DNA of 64,000 nucleotides from Panagrolaimus kolymaensis (taxonomy: Eukaryota > Nematoda > Chromadorea > Rhabditida > Panagrolaimidae): positions 3,410,001 to 3,474,000 of the forward strand of contig JAJQJQ010000007.1 in the NCBI GenBank assembly GCA_028622995.1. Reading direction: 5' to 3'. Shown here in pieces: positions 47,401 through 59,405 of the stretch. Each line of letters begins with the position of its first letter. Position 1 is the stretch's first letter. Below the pieces are notes generated by a model. It was not told where the DNA came from, ran no database searches, and worked only from the letters and a program-made list of their open reading frames with translations. A program made the position numbers and the translations under genes.

Positions 47401-48682
47401 ATGACAGAAGCTATTCATCCAGAAAAATCTCCTTCACCATTTTTGTCAGTTTTTCGCAAAAAACGTCCATCGCCAGCAATATCGGCTCCAGGAGATTTTA
47501 CCAATGGTGGTTCACCGCATTCTCAATCATCATCAAAACCATTAAAGCCACCAAAATCCCCTCAAATGTCATTCACACAACGGGTAAAAATGCATAAAGA
47601 TCTTCGAAGTGGTAAAATCCCTGATTTTTTTGTTCAATCCCAATCACAAATTCTTCCATCAACTTCATTAACGCCATTTCCATTATTTAAAAAGGGTGAA
47701 AAGGATAAACTTAAAGGAAAGAAAGCCCTTTCTGCGGATGCTATAAATCAAATGGATCCAGTGTATTTGACTGAAGCTTTAGAAGCATTTGGAGATGAAC
47801 AACCCATGGTTGCAAGGTAAGTGTTTTGATTCAGAAATAAAGCAAATATTTACTATCGCTTCTATACATCATTCAGAAAGAAAAACAAAATAACATTTTT
47901 CGTAACTCTAATCTCTTTATTTTTTGCCCTTAATATAATTTTAAAAGCAATAATTAAAAAAGGACAATTAAAGCTGAGTTTTTATTTTTCATGATCCATT
48001 GCTTCCATTTTCTTTCTTTTCAAGTACTCATTATATTGCGAAACAATTACTCTCTTTCACATTATTTAATCCTGACCATTTTAAAATACAATACATACAT
48101 AGAGTTGAAATGTCATTTTTTGAGCCGTATTTTTAAGAGGAAAGAAAAAAGGATTGCGCGACAGCTGCAAATAACGACAATATTGAATAAAATTTTTGGG
48201 CGGCAAGAAAAATGTGTCAAATGTGGCACATTTTTTTATTGATTTTAAACTTACTGACTGACCAGCATCGACAGCTGTTTAAAACCAAAAAACTTAAGAC
48301 CGGGGAAGAGCAAATAAAAGCCAAAACATTAAAACCAAATATATAAATATCTTATTTTATTTTGTTTTGGTTTAGATCAATTCCAAAGCATGCCGTGATT
48401 GAAATTGATCCAAAAAAGGAAGAAAAACGTCAAAGAGATAATTGTTTATTTGAACCAGAAGTTTATGATAAAATGTTATCTGAATCTTTAATGGTATGTG
48501 ATATGCTACAAATACATTTAAATGATTGCATAACCAATACACGAGCAAAATCTCCGATATCGCCTTCATCAGGAAGACAACCGGCAACATTGGCATCGAC
48601 ATTAAAGAAAAATACTGTTGCGGCGACGACAAATAACTCGATTCCACAAAAATCATCAAAGAAATTAACTTATGCTGTTTGA
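47401..48682 (+). CDS. Unrecognised Ser/Pro/Lys-rich protein of 240 residues
   Basis: Two exons (47401-47816, 48376-48682) join in frame across an AG|GTAAGT donor and a GGTTTAG acceptor, splitting an Arg codon. The N-terminal half is disordered, with many SP and basic motifs (SPSPFLSVFRKKRPSP). It then shows a short conserved-looking stretch, MSFTQRVKMHKDLRSGKIPD. A helix-like middle follows (DPVYLTEALEAFGDEQP; FEPEVYDKMLSESLMVCDML) and a Ser/Thr/Lys-rich tail. No signal peptide or membrane segment is seen. The function is unknown; the SP sites would suit proline-directed kinases. The intron of 559 bp is long for this genome. Confidence 0.72.
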
Positions 48683-50288
48683 AATAATTTTTTTAAAAAG
48701 AATAATGTAGACGACGAAAATAATGGAACCAAAAAATAAATAAATGAATAGTGCAAGGAAGTCAACGGGTTTTTTTTATCTAGAAAAAAAAATATTATAA
48801 AAAAATACAATAGTAAAGAATTTTTTGAAAAAGTTTTTGGAAGTGTTTGCTGGTTTTATAAGAAACTTTCCATGATTAATAATTACTTTTTTAAAAGCTT
48901 TTCAAAACCATGAGGATGACGTAAAATATTTAGCAGAATGTGTGTGTATTTGTAAACATAATTTTTTTAAAAAAGCAAATGATTTAACTTTTAAAATTAT
49001 AAATTCGGTGATTATTAATTTCTTTTAATGTAAAAATAATAAATTATAAACATTTTTTTGCGGTTTATTATTTCAAGTGAATCTTGCAAGCTTTTTTTAA
49101 CTTTAAAAAAGTTAAATTTCAAGGAAATAATAAAAACATATTTCAATTCCAGAATATTTTTTAGTTTTTTTGTATTTTTCGAAAGTGCATGACTATGAAT
49201 TATTTTTTTCTTCAAATTTCATCTATTGCCCTTTTTTGACAAACAATGGCTCATTTTTCTTTGTTCTTTAACACTTTGTTATTTTAAAGTACTGTATCAA
49301 ACGAATGTTGAATTTATGGACTTTTACTACCATACCCATCAGGAGACTTTGTACTAAGCTGTATATTTAAAAGCGAGACAGTCACGCAATCGAAAAATAT
49401 ATTTTTATAAAAAGTCGAATAGACAATTTTTTTAATATATTGAATCATTTTTAGAAAACGAGAATGTCATAACACAATAAAACATTGAATCGAATCCAAA
49501 AAAAATTTATTAAATCCAAATATTTCCATTTTGCTTAAATTCAAGCTTTGGACATTTTTTGATTTTGGTGATACACATTTTTTCCTACATACGTCATTTG
49601 TTGATAGATTCTTTTTGGCGGAAAAAAGGTTATGAGAAAATTTCAAATTCACAAATTCATTGTTTTTAAAAAAAACTATGAGCTAGATAACTTGTTCCCA
49701 TTACTATTTTTTGGCTTTAGTTTTTTTAAATTACAACAATAATGTGAGGAAAATCATACGTTGTAGTTGTCATTTTATGTAAACATATTTGGTGTCATGT
49801 TTATAATGCTTTAAATTTACAGTATGAAATTTAAAAAAAGGCATATGATAGAAAGAAACACTAAAAAGAATTTAATATATTTATATGTAGCTTTCGCTTC
49901 TGATACTATTTTTTTTAATAAACTATTTTATTTTACACACTGCTCTCGAATAATTCTGAAATGGAGTCAAAAGATCTATGCAAAAATGCGTTTTCTTCGC
50001 TAGAACCTTACTGTAAGCTGAAATTGATTGTAGTTGGTATAAAATGGAAAATAATCTGTAGCTTCAGACATAAATGCTCATAGATTACTGTATATCATTT
50101 TATCCAACGGTGCGCAATTGCTATGAGAGAGTTCGACAAGTTTTAACCCCGCCTTAAAAACAATTGGCAAAAGAAAAAATTTATATAAAAATATAATTTC
50201 CTCGAGACTTTTTTTTTTAATTATTGTCATTGTTTTTTTAAAAGTAAAGCTTTGTTTTTATTAACTTTTTTAAATAATAAATTAGAAA
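48683..50288. other. AT-rich spacer
   Basis: About 1.6 kb with no recognised gene or repeat. It holds the 3' region of the upstream gene (AATAAA near 48736) and the promoter of the small secreted gene. Confidence 0.45.
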
Positions 50289-50752
50289 ATGTTTTTCCAA
50301 TTTACTCTTTTTATCGTATTTTTTTTGAGTATTAATGTTTCTGGTAATCGTTATCGTGCATATTTGGAAGAATGTGTTACAAGTTATAAAAACGTTATCA
50401 CTCAAGTTTGCCCAGCATCGTCAGATCCTGCAGTCCCTTGTTTAAGCGACGCTGTACTTGAACGTAAGACTTTAGATAGAAAAGATATTCTTTAAAAAAA
50501 TTCAAACTTTTAGGTTACAATAATGATTCGGCACTTGCTCTCATAAAATTGGGTTTTCTTTGTTGTGATCAAGCTTGTAATCAAATTGACATCGTGAGGC
50601 TTTCATGTTGTGATGATGCTGCTTGCTATCGTCGATGTAAGGGAAATCCAAAAGAAATACCACTCGAAGAAGGAAAAGCCGCTACTTTCCGTCGCTTACG
50701 TCAATTTGATCGAAATGCCGCACTCGCTTTTGCTCAAAGCGAAAACCTCTAA
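50289..50752 (+). CDS. Small secreted ten-cysteine protein, possibly insulin-like
   Basis: Two exons (50289-50463, 50514-50752) give 137 residues. A clear signal peptide (MFFQFTLFIVFFLSINVSG) is followed by ten cysteines. The first pair, C-x11-C (ECVTSYKNVITQVC), has the spacing of an insulin B chain. The later CCDQACNQIDIVRLSCC resembles nematode insulin A chains (CC-x3-C....DI..LCC) but has one extra residue before the last cysteines. A further DDAACYRRC and a 30-residue cysteine-free tail do not fit a minimal insulin. No dibasic cleavage site separates B-like and A-like parts. The gene and its secretion are well supported; the insulin link is a weak inference, and another cysteine-rich secreted family is possible. 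Confidence 0.75.
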
Positions 50753-51572
50753 GCTTTACAGTTTTTTTTCCTAAATAAAAGCTTTAAAACCACAATGTAT
50801 AGTACTGTATTTTCTTGTATTTTAAATGTCTTATTAGCGTTTATTATTAAAACTAAAAAATATTATAGAAATAAATAAATTATTGATTTTTACAAAAAAG
50901 CTTCATATTTTTTTTAAAAATAAAAGTTTCAAGTCATAACGAGACTTCGTTACAACGCTTTTAAAGAAATCAAATATATGCGTATACCTTTTTTAGCCAC
51001 AAAACTTAAATCAACGAAGATAAAATAGATTTTTTATCTTATGGAAGACTAAAGAAAATCCGCAGAAAATTTTACATAGAAGATACAGTAATCTTTTTTA
51101 GAAAATATGGAAAAATAATTTAGACTATGAAGCTTTTTTAAAAGTTTCGTGGCTTATAAAATGTTGGAATAATTTTGTATCAGAACCTTTCTTTGTTAAA
51201 AAAAAGTCCTTTTACAGTATATTCCAAAACAGTAAAAATACGCCTTTATTAAAAGTGACAAATAGTTCTTTTTAAAATTTGAGTTGAATTTTGTTCTCAT
51301 TGTTAAATAAAAAAAAAGCTAATGAGTTACTTTTTTTTATCTCATGAACTTTTGTGTCTTTTCACAAATTTAAAACAAAAGAAAATGACCAAAAAAATGA
51401 TGTGTTTTTAAAAAGTAAAATTACCAACAACAAAAAAACGTCAAATGCTAATAAACTGCGAAGTTGCAGAGTTTCATATTTTGCTATTTTCAAAATTCAA
51501 CCTGGTATTCAAATAAAATTATTTATTCTATTTTTAATAATAATAAAAATGTTACAGTATGTAAGAAATTGG
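50753..51572. other. Convergent spacer
   Basis: AT-rich DNA between the small secreted gene and the oxidase pair. A plus-strand frame at 51354-51623 overlaps the oxidase 3' end and has no recognisable content. No gene is supported. Confidence 0.4.
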
Positions 51573-53750
51573 TCACATTTTACTTTTACTTTGTTGTCGG
51601 GCATCTTCCATCATTTTTCCTAGATATTTATGGTGGAATGGCATAACCTAAAAATTAATTTATAATGTGGCATATTTTTAATTGAAAACTCACATCATGC
51701 TTATTGAGAGGTGATGATTTGGCCCAAGCGAGCAAATTTTCATAAACATGTCCATCACGACGTCCCAAAACTGAATTCAATTCTCGATCATTAAAATCAA
51801 AACTATCTACGATGGAAACTGCGTTTGGTCGAAGTCTTTTTAAAGTTTCATAAACATTATTTTTTGCATATTCAATTTGTTGACCAATTGCATATCCATC
51901 ATACAAAAGATCGCCATCGCATTCGAGAACTTCATAAAAGAGATATAATTGCAAAAGGTCTTTGAGAATCGCTTGAACGGGAAGATCTTTCATTTCCGTA
52001 ATAGCATTAGCAAATTGTCTAGATATGAATGTTCGGGTGTGAGCGGTAGCTGCTCTTCGAAGATCAACTCCACATTCAACCCATGCATTTTCAGCCGAAA
52101 TTCCACGCTGTTTGAATTGTTCGAGTTTTTCATAAGCAGCAAAAGTTAAGCGACGTGCAACGTGTTCAAAAGCTTCAATAACACAACTTGGATCGGGATC
52201 AGTGGATTGATCAATTCGACATTTGGATGACGAAGTTTTGAAAATATAATCGGTGACTGGATTAGCTTTAACTAAATTTCGTTTTGATCGAGCATTCGCA
52301 GCTATTTTAACTAATTGTCGAGCACTTTGTAGTAACATAACCATATTTTCACCTTCATAAGTACAACCTGCAACTGCGCATGCAAATAATTGGGGTAATC
52401 CACTGGCATCTGAATATCCATGACCACCGCATGCCATTCGACATTGTTCAATTCCAAGAGCAGTTTGATGTGTAACAACTGCCTTGAGACCACTGGAAAC
52501 TCCATGCAACGCTGGAAGAACATCCACATCGCCATTCACAAATTGAGTATAAAGTTTGCGGGTATATCTTCCAGCAATTTCAAAAGCCCAAGCTCGGGCT
52601 ACTTGAGGTAAAAGTCGATATTGTTGAGTTTGATAATCGAGAACTTGAACTTCACCTTTGCCTGTTTCAACTTCGCCTTGTTTTCGAATTGCCGAATATC
52701 GAATGGCAATGGTTGAAGCTTCTGCGAGTAAATGAGACATGGAACGGATCATAACAGCTCGAACATAAACCATTGTGCCGTAAGCAAGTTTGGCATGAGC
52801 AGGTGGAATGTAAGTTCCATCGGGAAGAATTTTTGCATTTTTCATAAACATATTTCTTCGGGGAATTCGAACATTTTTAAGAAGAAGAAATCCGTTATCC
52901 GTTGTATTGATAAAGAATTTGGGCCCAATATCACCAACTGTGACGCCAGGAAGGGATTTATGTGTAACGGTATCACGGATGGGAACAAAAAATGGATGAG
53001 GTCCATGGTCTTTTCCATTTGAAATTAATCGAGCGACGACAATAACAAAATTGCTAACTTTTCCAAGATTACCCGGCCACCATTTGGCTGCAGTGGTTGT
53101 TGGAGAATTAAGGATAAATTCTTGAGACTTGGAATCATAAGTTGCTGTGGTCTCTAAAAATCTTAAATTTGTTCCATGTCCAAGTTCGGTTTGAGCATAA
53201 GTTCCTATAAATTCTAGATTTAAAGCTTTTGGAAGCCATTCAGCTTTTTGTTCATCATCTGCATTATTTAAAATGGTTGGAATCATCATAACATTATGAA
53301 GACCAAGAGGATGACCATCATTTAGGAATACATTTCTGCAAAAAATGATTTTTTCAAAATGGGCTTTTAGTTTAAGGTAGACTTAAAGGTGAGAAAAATG
53401 AGGATAAAAAAATGCACCAAGATGCTTTCCAAAAGTGAATTTTCAACTTACAGAAGAAAAATGGCAGCTTCGTCAGGATTACTTTTTGGGACAACTTTTT
53501 TCAAATGTTTTTTAACTAAAGTTACTTTTCTTTCAGCATTTTCAAGTCGATGAAATCGATCCATAAATTCCGTTGGTTCAGGATCATGAAGCTCCTTATT
53601 ATTTAGATAATATTCATGAATTTCTCTTCGTCTCTTAACTTTTTCACTTGATTCATGGAAAAATGCTGCCAAAATTTCAGTATCGAACTGACTCTTTTTT
53701 CGCTCAGCTGTGAGACTTGGATTATCGCCCGATTTTATTTTGGAATTCAT
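51573..53750 (-). CDS. ACOX1: Peroxisomal acyl-CoA oxidase, downstream copy
   Basis: Three minus-strand exons (53452-53750, 51694-53335, 51573-51647) give 671 residues. Family signatures are the substrate/FAD loop TYAQTELGHGTNL, TAAKWWPGNLGK, and IRKQGEV with YQTQQYRLLPQ. The catalytic glutamate lies in CTYEGENMVMLLQ, and the C-terminal domain has LRPNAVSIVDSFDFND. The last exon encodes VMPFHHKYLGKMMEDARQQ and ends SKM, a PTS1 peroxisomal import signal. The enzyme performs the first step of peroxisomal beta-oxidation, making trans-2-enoyl-CoA and hydrogen peroxide; in nematodes some relatives shorten ascaroside pheromone side chains. It lies 556 bp downstream of a paralogue. An acceptor-like TTTTCAG sits 16 bp before the ATG. 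Confidence 0.94.
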
Positions 53751-54306
53751 TTTTTATTTCACCTGAAAACACAAAGGACAATAAATGAGAAATAGAAAAC
53801 GAACGAAAGTAAAGGTAAGACGCGAGAGTTTGAATGATTTTGATTAAACGTTATCAAAAAGTTTTTCCTTTTTAAAAAGGGTGAAAGAAAAACTCCACTG
53901 CACTTTAATTTCTGACCACATAAAACGTAGTTGATTGAAGATGCAAAGTTTGTGTCCCATTTTTGGTGGTAATGAGAAAGAATAAACGTAGCGAAGGAAG
54001 TGGATCACTTTCTTTTGATAGAAAACATGATAAATTCAAAATTGGACAAATGTGAAAATTTAATTCAAAAAATAACGTTTGCAAGTTTGAAGGGTTTCAA
54101 CTTTTATCTTATTTTAAGTTTCAATTTTATTCTTTCAAATTTTTTAGCTATGAAAATAATTGAGTAATTCAATAATGAAATTTTAATAATCTTTCGAGTT
54201 TTCCAGCCCATTACATTTGCGATTGTCTTATTTAAATTTTATATTTATTTAACAAAACCATAATAAAATAAAGTATATTACAAATGCGAAAAAGCAAAAA
54301 AGGGAA
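53751..54306. other. Spacer between the two oxidase genes
   Basis: It contains the promoter of the downstream copy and the 3' region of the upstream copy. No repeat or coding signal is seen. Confidence 0.45.
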
Positions 54307-56505
54307 CTATAATTTACTTAGTTGTCGCGCATCTTCCATCATTTTTCCGAGGTATTTGTGATGGAATGGCATAACCTAAAAAATATTATCGAAAATTAAA
54401 GCTTGTTTGCATAAAATTATAAAACTCACATCATGCTTATTGAGAGGTGATGACTTGGCCCATTCAAGCATGTTTTCATAAACTTGTCCATCACGACGTC
54501 CCAAAACTGAATTCAATTCACGGTCATTAAAATCAAAACTATCAACAATTGAAACAGCATTAGGTCGTAATTTTTCTAGGGCTTCCAAAACTTGATCTTT
54601 GGCAAATTCAATTTGATGCCCATCAACGAAGCCATCTTCGAGTAATTCAGCAGCGCATTCGCCAACTTCATAATAAACATATAGTTTAATTAAATCACTG
54701 AGAACTTCTTTTACGGCAATATCGGTGGTTTTTCGAACTGCATTAGCAAAAATTCGAGCCAAAGCTACTCGAGTATGAGCATGAGAAGAGCGTCTCCATG
54801 GAACTGCAGTTTGATTTAGAGCTATTTCATGTGGGGTTCCAGCCCTTTCGAGAGCTTCAAGCTTTGCATAAGCTGAAAGTGTTAATCTTCTAGCAACATG
54901 TTCAAAGGATTCAATAACATGGTCATAATTTCCTGGAGCAACGTTTGCTCCAATCAAAGAATGCTTTGTTGAAGTTTTAAAAAGATATTCTGAAAGCTCC
55001 GTTGGCTTTTCTTTAGGTCCCCCAGTTTTAATTTCAATTGCTCGCTTGCGAAGATATCGAGCAAGTTGAAGTAATAATACCATGTTTTCACCTTCATAAG
55101 TGCAACCTCCAACTGCAACGCTATAGATTTGTGGAAGTCCACTTGCAAGTGAATAACCATGTCCGCCGCATGCCATGCGACATTGTTCAATTCCAAGGGC
55201 TGTTTGGAAGGTCGCTACAGCTTTAAGACCAGAGGCAAGAGCATGGAGGTCAGCTAGGGCGTCAACTTTGCCTTTATTAATTTCATGAATCACGGTTGTG
55301 TACATTTCAAGAGCAAAAATTCCAGCGAATCGAAAGGCTGCTGCTCGAGCAATTTGTGGAATCAAACGATATTGTTGGGTTTGATAATCAAGAATTTTGA
55401 CTTCACCTGCACTAAAAAATAAAACTTTTGCTTTTGAATTTGATGATGACGTTAATTTAAACTCACTTTGGAGTGATTTCACCTTGACGTCGAATAACAG
55501 AATATCGAACACCGATAGTTGCAGCTTGACCAAGATAAAGAGACATAAGCCCAACAACAGCAGATCGAACAAAAATCATTGAAGAATATCCTAATTTTGG
55601 ATGAATTGGAGGTTTATAAGTACCATCTGGAAGCACTTGAGCATTTTTCATTAACATTGTTCGTCGAGGAACTCGAAATTTTTTGAATTGCATGAAACCA
55701 TTATCATTGGCACCCATTCCAAATTTAGGTCCAATATCACCCAAGATAACTCCAGGCAAAGGTTGATGGGTCTTTTCATCTCGAATTTGGATAAAAAATG
55801 GATGAGCGCCATAATTTTTGCCTTGAGTAATGAGTTGAGCCATGACAATCGTAAAATTTGCCGATTTTCCAAGATTACCTTAATTATTATTTTATTCTTT
55901 ATTAATAAACTTCAAAAATTAAAATTACCTGGCCACCATTTTGTTGCAGTCACTGTTGGAGTATCTAAAATCCATTCTTGTGTTTTAGGATCATATGTGG
56001 CAGTGGTTTCAAGCTTGGATAAATTTGTACCATGCCCAAGTTCAGTTTGAGAATAAGTTGCAACAAATTCACGATTGATGGCTTTTGGAAGGAGTTCATC
56101 AAGTTGTTCTTCATCTGCATTATTCATAAGAGCTGGAATTGCCATGATGAGATGAATACTTAAAGGGTGACCTTGAGATCCAGTGATTAAAGTACCAAAA
56201 TAAAATCCTTCTTCTTGTTTGCTTATATCTATGGCCTTCTCATTATGCTCCATCCAAAGCAAAGTTTTTCGTGTAACATTTTCTAAACTTTCTTGACGAT
56301 CCATAAATTCCACTGGATATGGGTCATGTAATTCAGGATGTTCTTCAACATATTGAGCTATTTCACGTCGGCGTTGAAGCTTTTCGTGATTTCCCCAAAG
56401 TGTTGCAGCAAAATTATCTGTATTAAATGTTGCTTTTTGACGTTCCTCAGTAATATCTGGGTTATCATTAGGTTGAATATAAGTATTCAAGCTTCGATGC
56501 GACAT
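54307..56505 (-). CDS. ACOX1: Peroxisomal acyl-CoA oxidase, upstream copy
   Basis: Four minus-strand exons (55929-56505, 55467-55878, 54430-55411, 54307-54375) give 679 residues. The same signatures as the neighbouring copy are present (TYSQTELGHGTNL, CTYEGENMVLLLQ, LRPNAVSIVDSFDFND). The protein ends QLSKL, a canonical PTS1. It keeps the EGFYFGTLITGSQGHPLSIH segment near residue 100; in the other copy the matching part is shorter and divergent. Introns at WWPG|NLGK and after RQGEITP are absent from the paralogue, and the paralogue's first intron is absent here. Only the intron before the last exon is shared. The pair is a tandem duplication, old enough for intron turnover. Confidence 0.94.
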
Positions 56506-56971
56506 ATTTAATGGTACATAAAAATAAATATAAATATAAAATTTAACAAAAAAAATGTTTTGACAGAGATAAATTCCTTTTATCGATGCGTAGTTGAGGC
56601 GAGCATAAACCAGACTACACTCCTTTTATTCGTTCGATATCACAACACTATTTTCTTTAATTTCTTCTCCTACGGCTTTTGTAGTATTTCTTTTTTTCTT
56701 TATTTTAGTTCAAATAAGGCAAATTATTCAATAACCAACAAAAAAAGAAAATGGTTTATTGCACGTTTTATCTTATAATTTAAAAAAATAAATAATTTAC
56801 ACAAGAAAAATTAATTGAGATTTTCAACAACAAAAAAAGTATTGCCAATTATTTTTGGCCTAAAAAGTCAATATCTAAATAAATCAAAAATTTAAAGAAA
56901 TAGCATTTATCTTTTAAAAAAACTGAATTGAGGTTGTTTAAGGGAAATATTTCTATTTATTATCGTATTCG
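56506..56971. other. Spacer
   Basis: Promoter side of the oxidase gene and 3' region of the thrombospondin gene. Nothing else recognised. Confidence 0.4.
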
Positions 56972-58017
56972 TTAACGAATTAATCTCAAAGATGGTAATA
57001 CGGATCGTTCTTCGTCGGTGAAACAAATTTCTTGACAATTTGTTTCATACAAAAATGCAGATTCTTTTACATCTAATTCGTCACCACAATATGGATAATC
57101 ATACAATCGACAGAAAGGTTCATCCTTCTAAAAAAACAAAAAAGGATAAATAACTAACTAAAAAATGCGGATCTCTTTTCAAAAAAAAGCTGTAAGAAAA
57201 CATATGACTTTTTCATTAAAATCACATCTTTGTGGAATGTTTTTTTTATCGTCAAAAAAAGAGACGTACTTGTCGATACCAGCGCGTAACCTTTCTCGGA
57301 CGAGATCCATCAGGGCAAAGAATGCGTCTAATTTGACAACATCGCTCATCCAAACCGCCTGCAAAAAAAATATTTCAAGTACATTGTTTCTAATGCATTA
57401 AAAAACTAATCAGAGAAAACAAATGATGTTCACAATATTAAAACCTTACAATCATTTCGTTCTCCATGGAAAAGTGAAATTCCAGCTGCTTTAGGTCTTG
57501 GAATTGATTTGGGAATAGATGAACGGAAAAATTCTCGAATGCGTGATGGAGCAGCCGATGGCAAACGATTCAATCTCATTGGGTCAGGTTTGGGAAATGG
57601 TCGGGATTTCTTCAAATGTTTTTCTTCCTAAAATTTTAATATCATTAAAAAAGCTTTAATCTTCATTTTTTAATTTTTCTGAGAATTTCAACAAAAAAAC
57701 TAACTCCAAAAGGATTTTCTTCACATGAAGATGGAGTACAATATTGAACTTCATAAAGTGATGGACATTCTCGAAGTATTGTTTCTCCTGTTTGTTCATT
57801 CTTTTCAGGAAATGATGGACGCACAACATCTCGATTTCGAACTTTTTGAGCAAAATCACAATTTCCTATACAATCTGACCATTCTCGCCATTTTGTAACA
57901 ATACATTCTTAAAATGTATCATATTTTTAAGAGAAAATGCTTTTTCAAAATGAACTTACTTGTACTTAGAGATACATCAAAAAGAAGGATTAGACAAAGC
58001 GACGCCAAGATCTTCAT
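56972..58017 (-). CDS. Secreted thrombospondin type-1 domain protein
   Basis: Five minus-strand exons (57960-58017, 57705-57907, 57450-57627, 57270-57358, 56972-57127) give 227 residues. A signal peptide (MKILASLCLILLFDVSLS) is followed at once by CIVTKWREWSDC. This is a thrombospondin type-1 start with the W-x-x-W mannosylation motif, continuing C...QKVRNRDVV...C...QYC. The second half is a Pro/Arg-rich linker (HLKKSRPFPKPDP) and a second, unrecognised cysteine cluster (CGLDERCCQIRRILC; FCRLYDYPYCGDEL; NCQEICF). The first domain resembles the spondin-like branch. The product is probably an extracellular matrix or body-wall secreted protein; partners are unknown. Confidence 0.83.
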
Positions 58018-59405
58018 TATCTTTATCTTTCTCTCTTTTTTTAACCCGATCGTCGTTAAAAAACAAATCAGTGATGAGAGAGAAATGAGCGAACGGTTGC
58101 TTTGAAAAATTTTAAATAAATAAACTTTTTGCAATCATCAAATAAAAAAGGCGGATTTAAAGTCAATTTGTCAAAAGTGGTAAAAGAAGCAGGTTTATCT
58201 TTCCCTTTCTTTCTTGACTCGTTTTTTTGTGATTGTTATTATCCACAAAAATCATCAGAAAAAAAAATTCAGAGGCATAAAAAAAGAAAACAAGCTTATG
58301 ATGGAACGCAAAAAAAAAAAGATTCCAGCATTTTAAAAGTGAATTACCGCAATCATCCATTCATCCCCGGAGGGGAAGAGGAAAATTAATTGGCAAAAGA
58401 AAAGGAGATGTTCGAACTATGATGGCACAAGGTCGGGATCTCAAACGCTTTCATCTTAATTAAATCAACGCCGAATCACGAAAAAATGATTAAAATTCCA
58501 AGAGTGCAATTTTCATCGAAGATAAAAAAAATTCTTTTTAGTTAAAAAAAGTTTTTTATTTTGCAAAAAAATAAAGATTCCAGAAACGGTGAAGGCAGCA
58601 GAAACAATGAATGAATGCCATTCCAAAAAAAGTCACATTCGATTAAACTCAAAAACGAACTCAACCGTCAAAAAAAAAGCTCATAAAAATGGAAATTAAG
58701 ATTGCGCAGATTCGATAAAGATTTGATTTTTAATGAAAAAAAACTATTGGGTTTACTGCTTTGATATATCTTAATTTAAGCAAGTTATTTTATTGGATAC
58801 TTTTTTTTTTTTGCAACTTCAAAGAAAGTAAAAGTTTATGGAGTGCAAGCATTTTAACTGCCTTTGAATTTAAAAATAACTTTTTAAACCAGTATTTTTT
58901 GTTAAAATTCTAAAATGGCAATAAAAAAAATTTAAAAAAATTGATAAGTGTCCAGCTAAAATTTCTAAAAATGCTTCATATGAATGAAAATACATTATTC
59001 AATAACAATGGCTTTCATATTTGGCATATGAAGATGATATTGTTAAGCTTGATGGTCAAATACCAAATTTTAACAAATACAATCATCATTTAAAAAATTA
59101 AACCAAATTACGCAAAAAGCAGCATGTTTCTATCTACCAAAAAACAAAGAAAAATGCTTTTATTTTTATATCCATCGTACTCTTTACACGAAACTCATCT
59201 AACAACAGTAAGAGCTTTAGAGATAACGCTTTCGAAGCAGCAAATTCAGATTCAACGACGAATAATCAGTTTGTTATTTTTTTGCTCTTCTATCTCCTTC
59301 TAAAAAATTCTAAAATTATGTACTTGATTTTACCGTTTTTTCATTCGCTTTTACCCATTTCTTTATTTTTCGGTATTCATAAAAACATCTTTTTAGGTAA
59401 CAATA
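58018..59405. other. Divergent spacer between the thrombospondin and ABCF2 genes
   Basis: About 1.4 kb of AT-rich DNA. It ends in an acceptor-like CATCTTTTTAG nine bases before the ABCF2 start. Open frames on both strands have no content. Confidence 0.4.
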
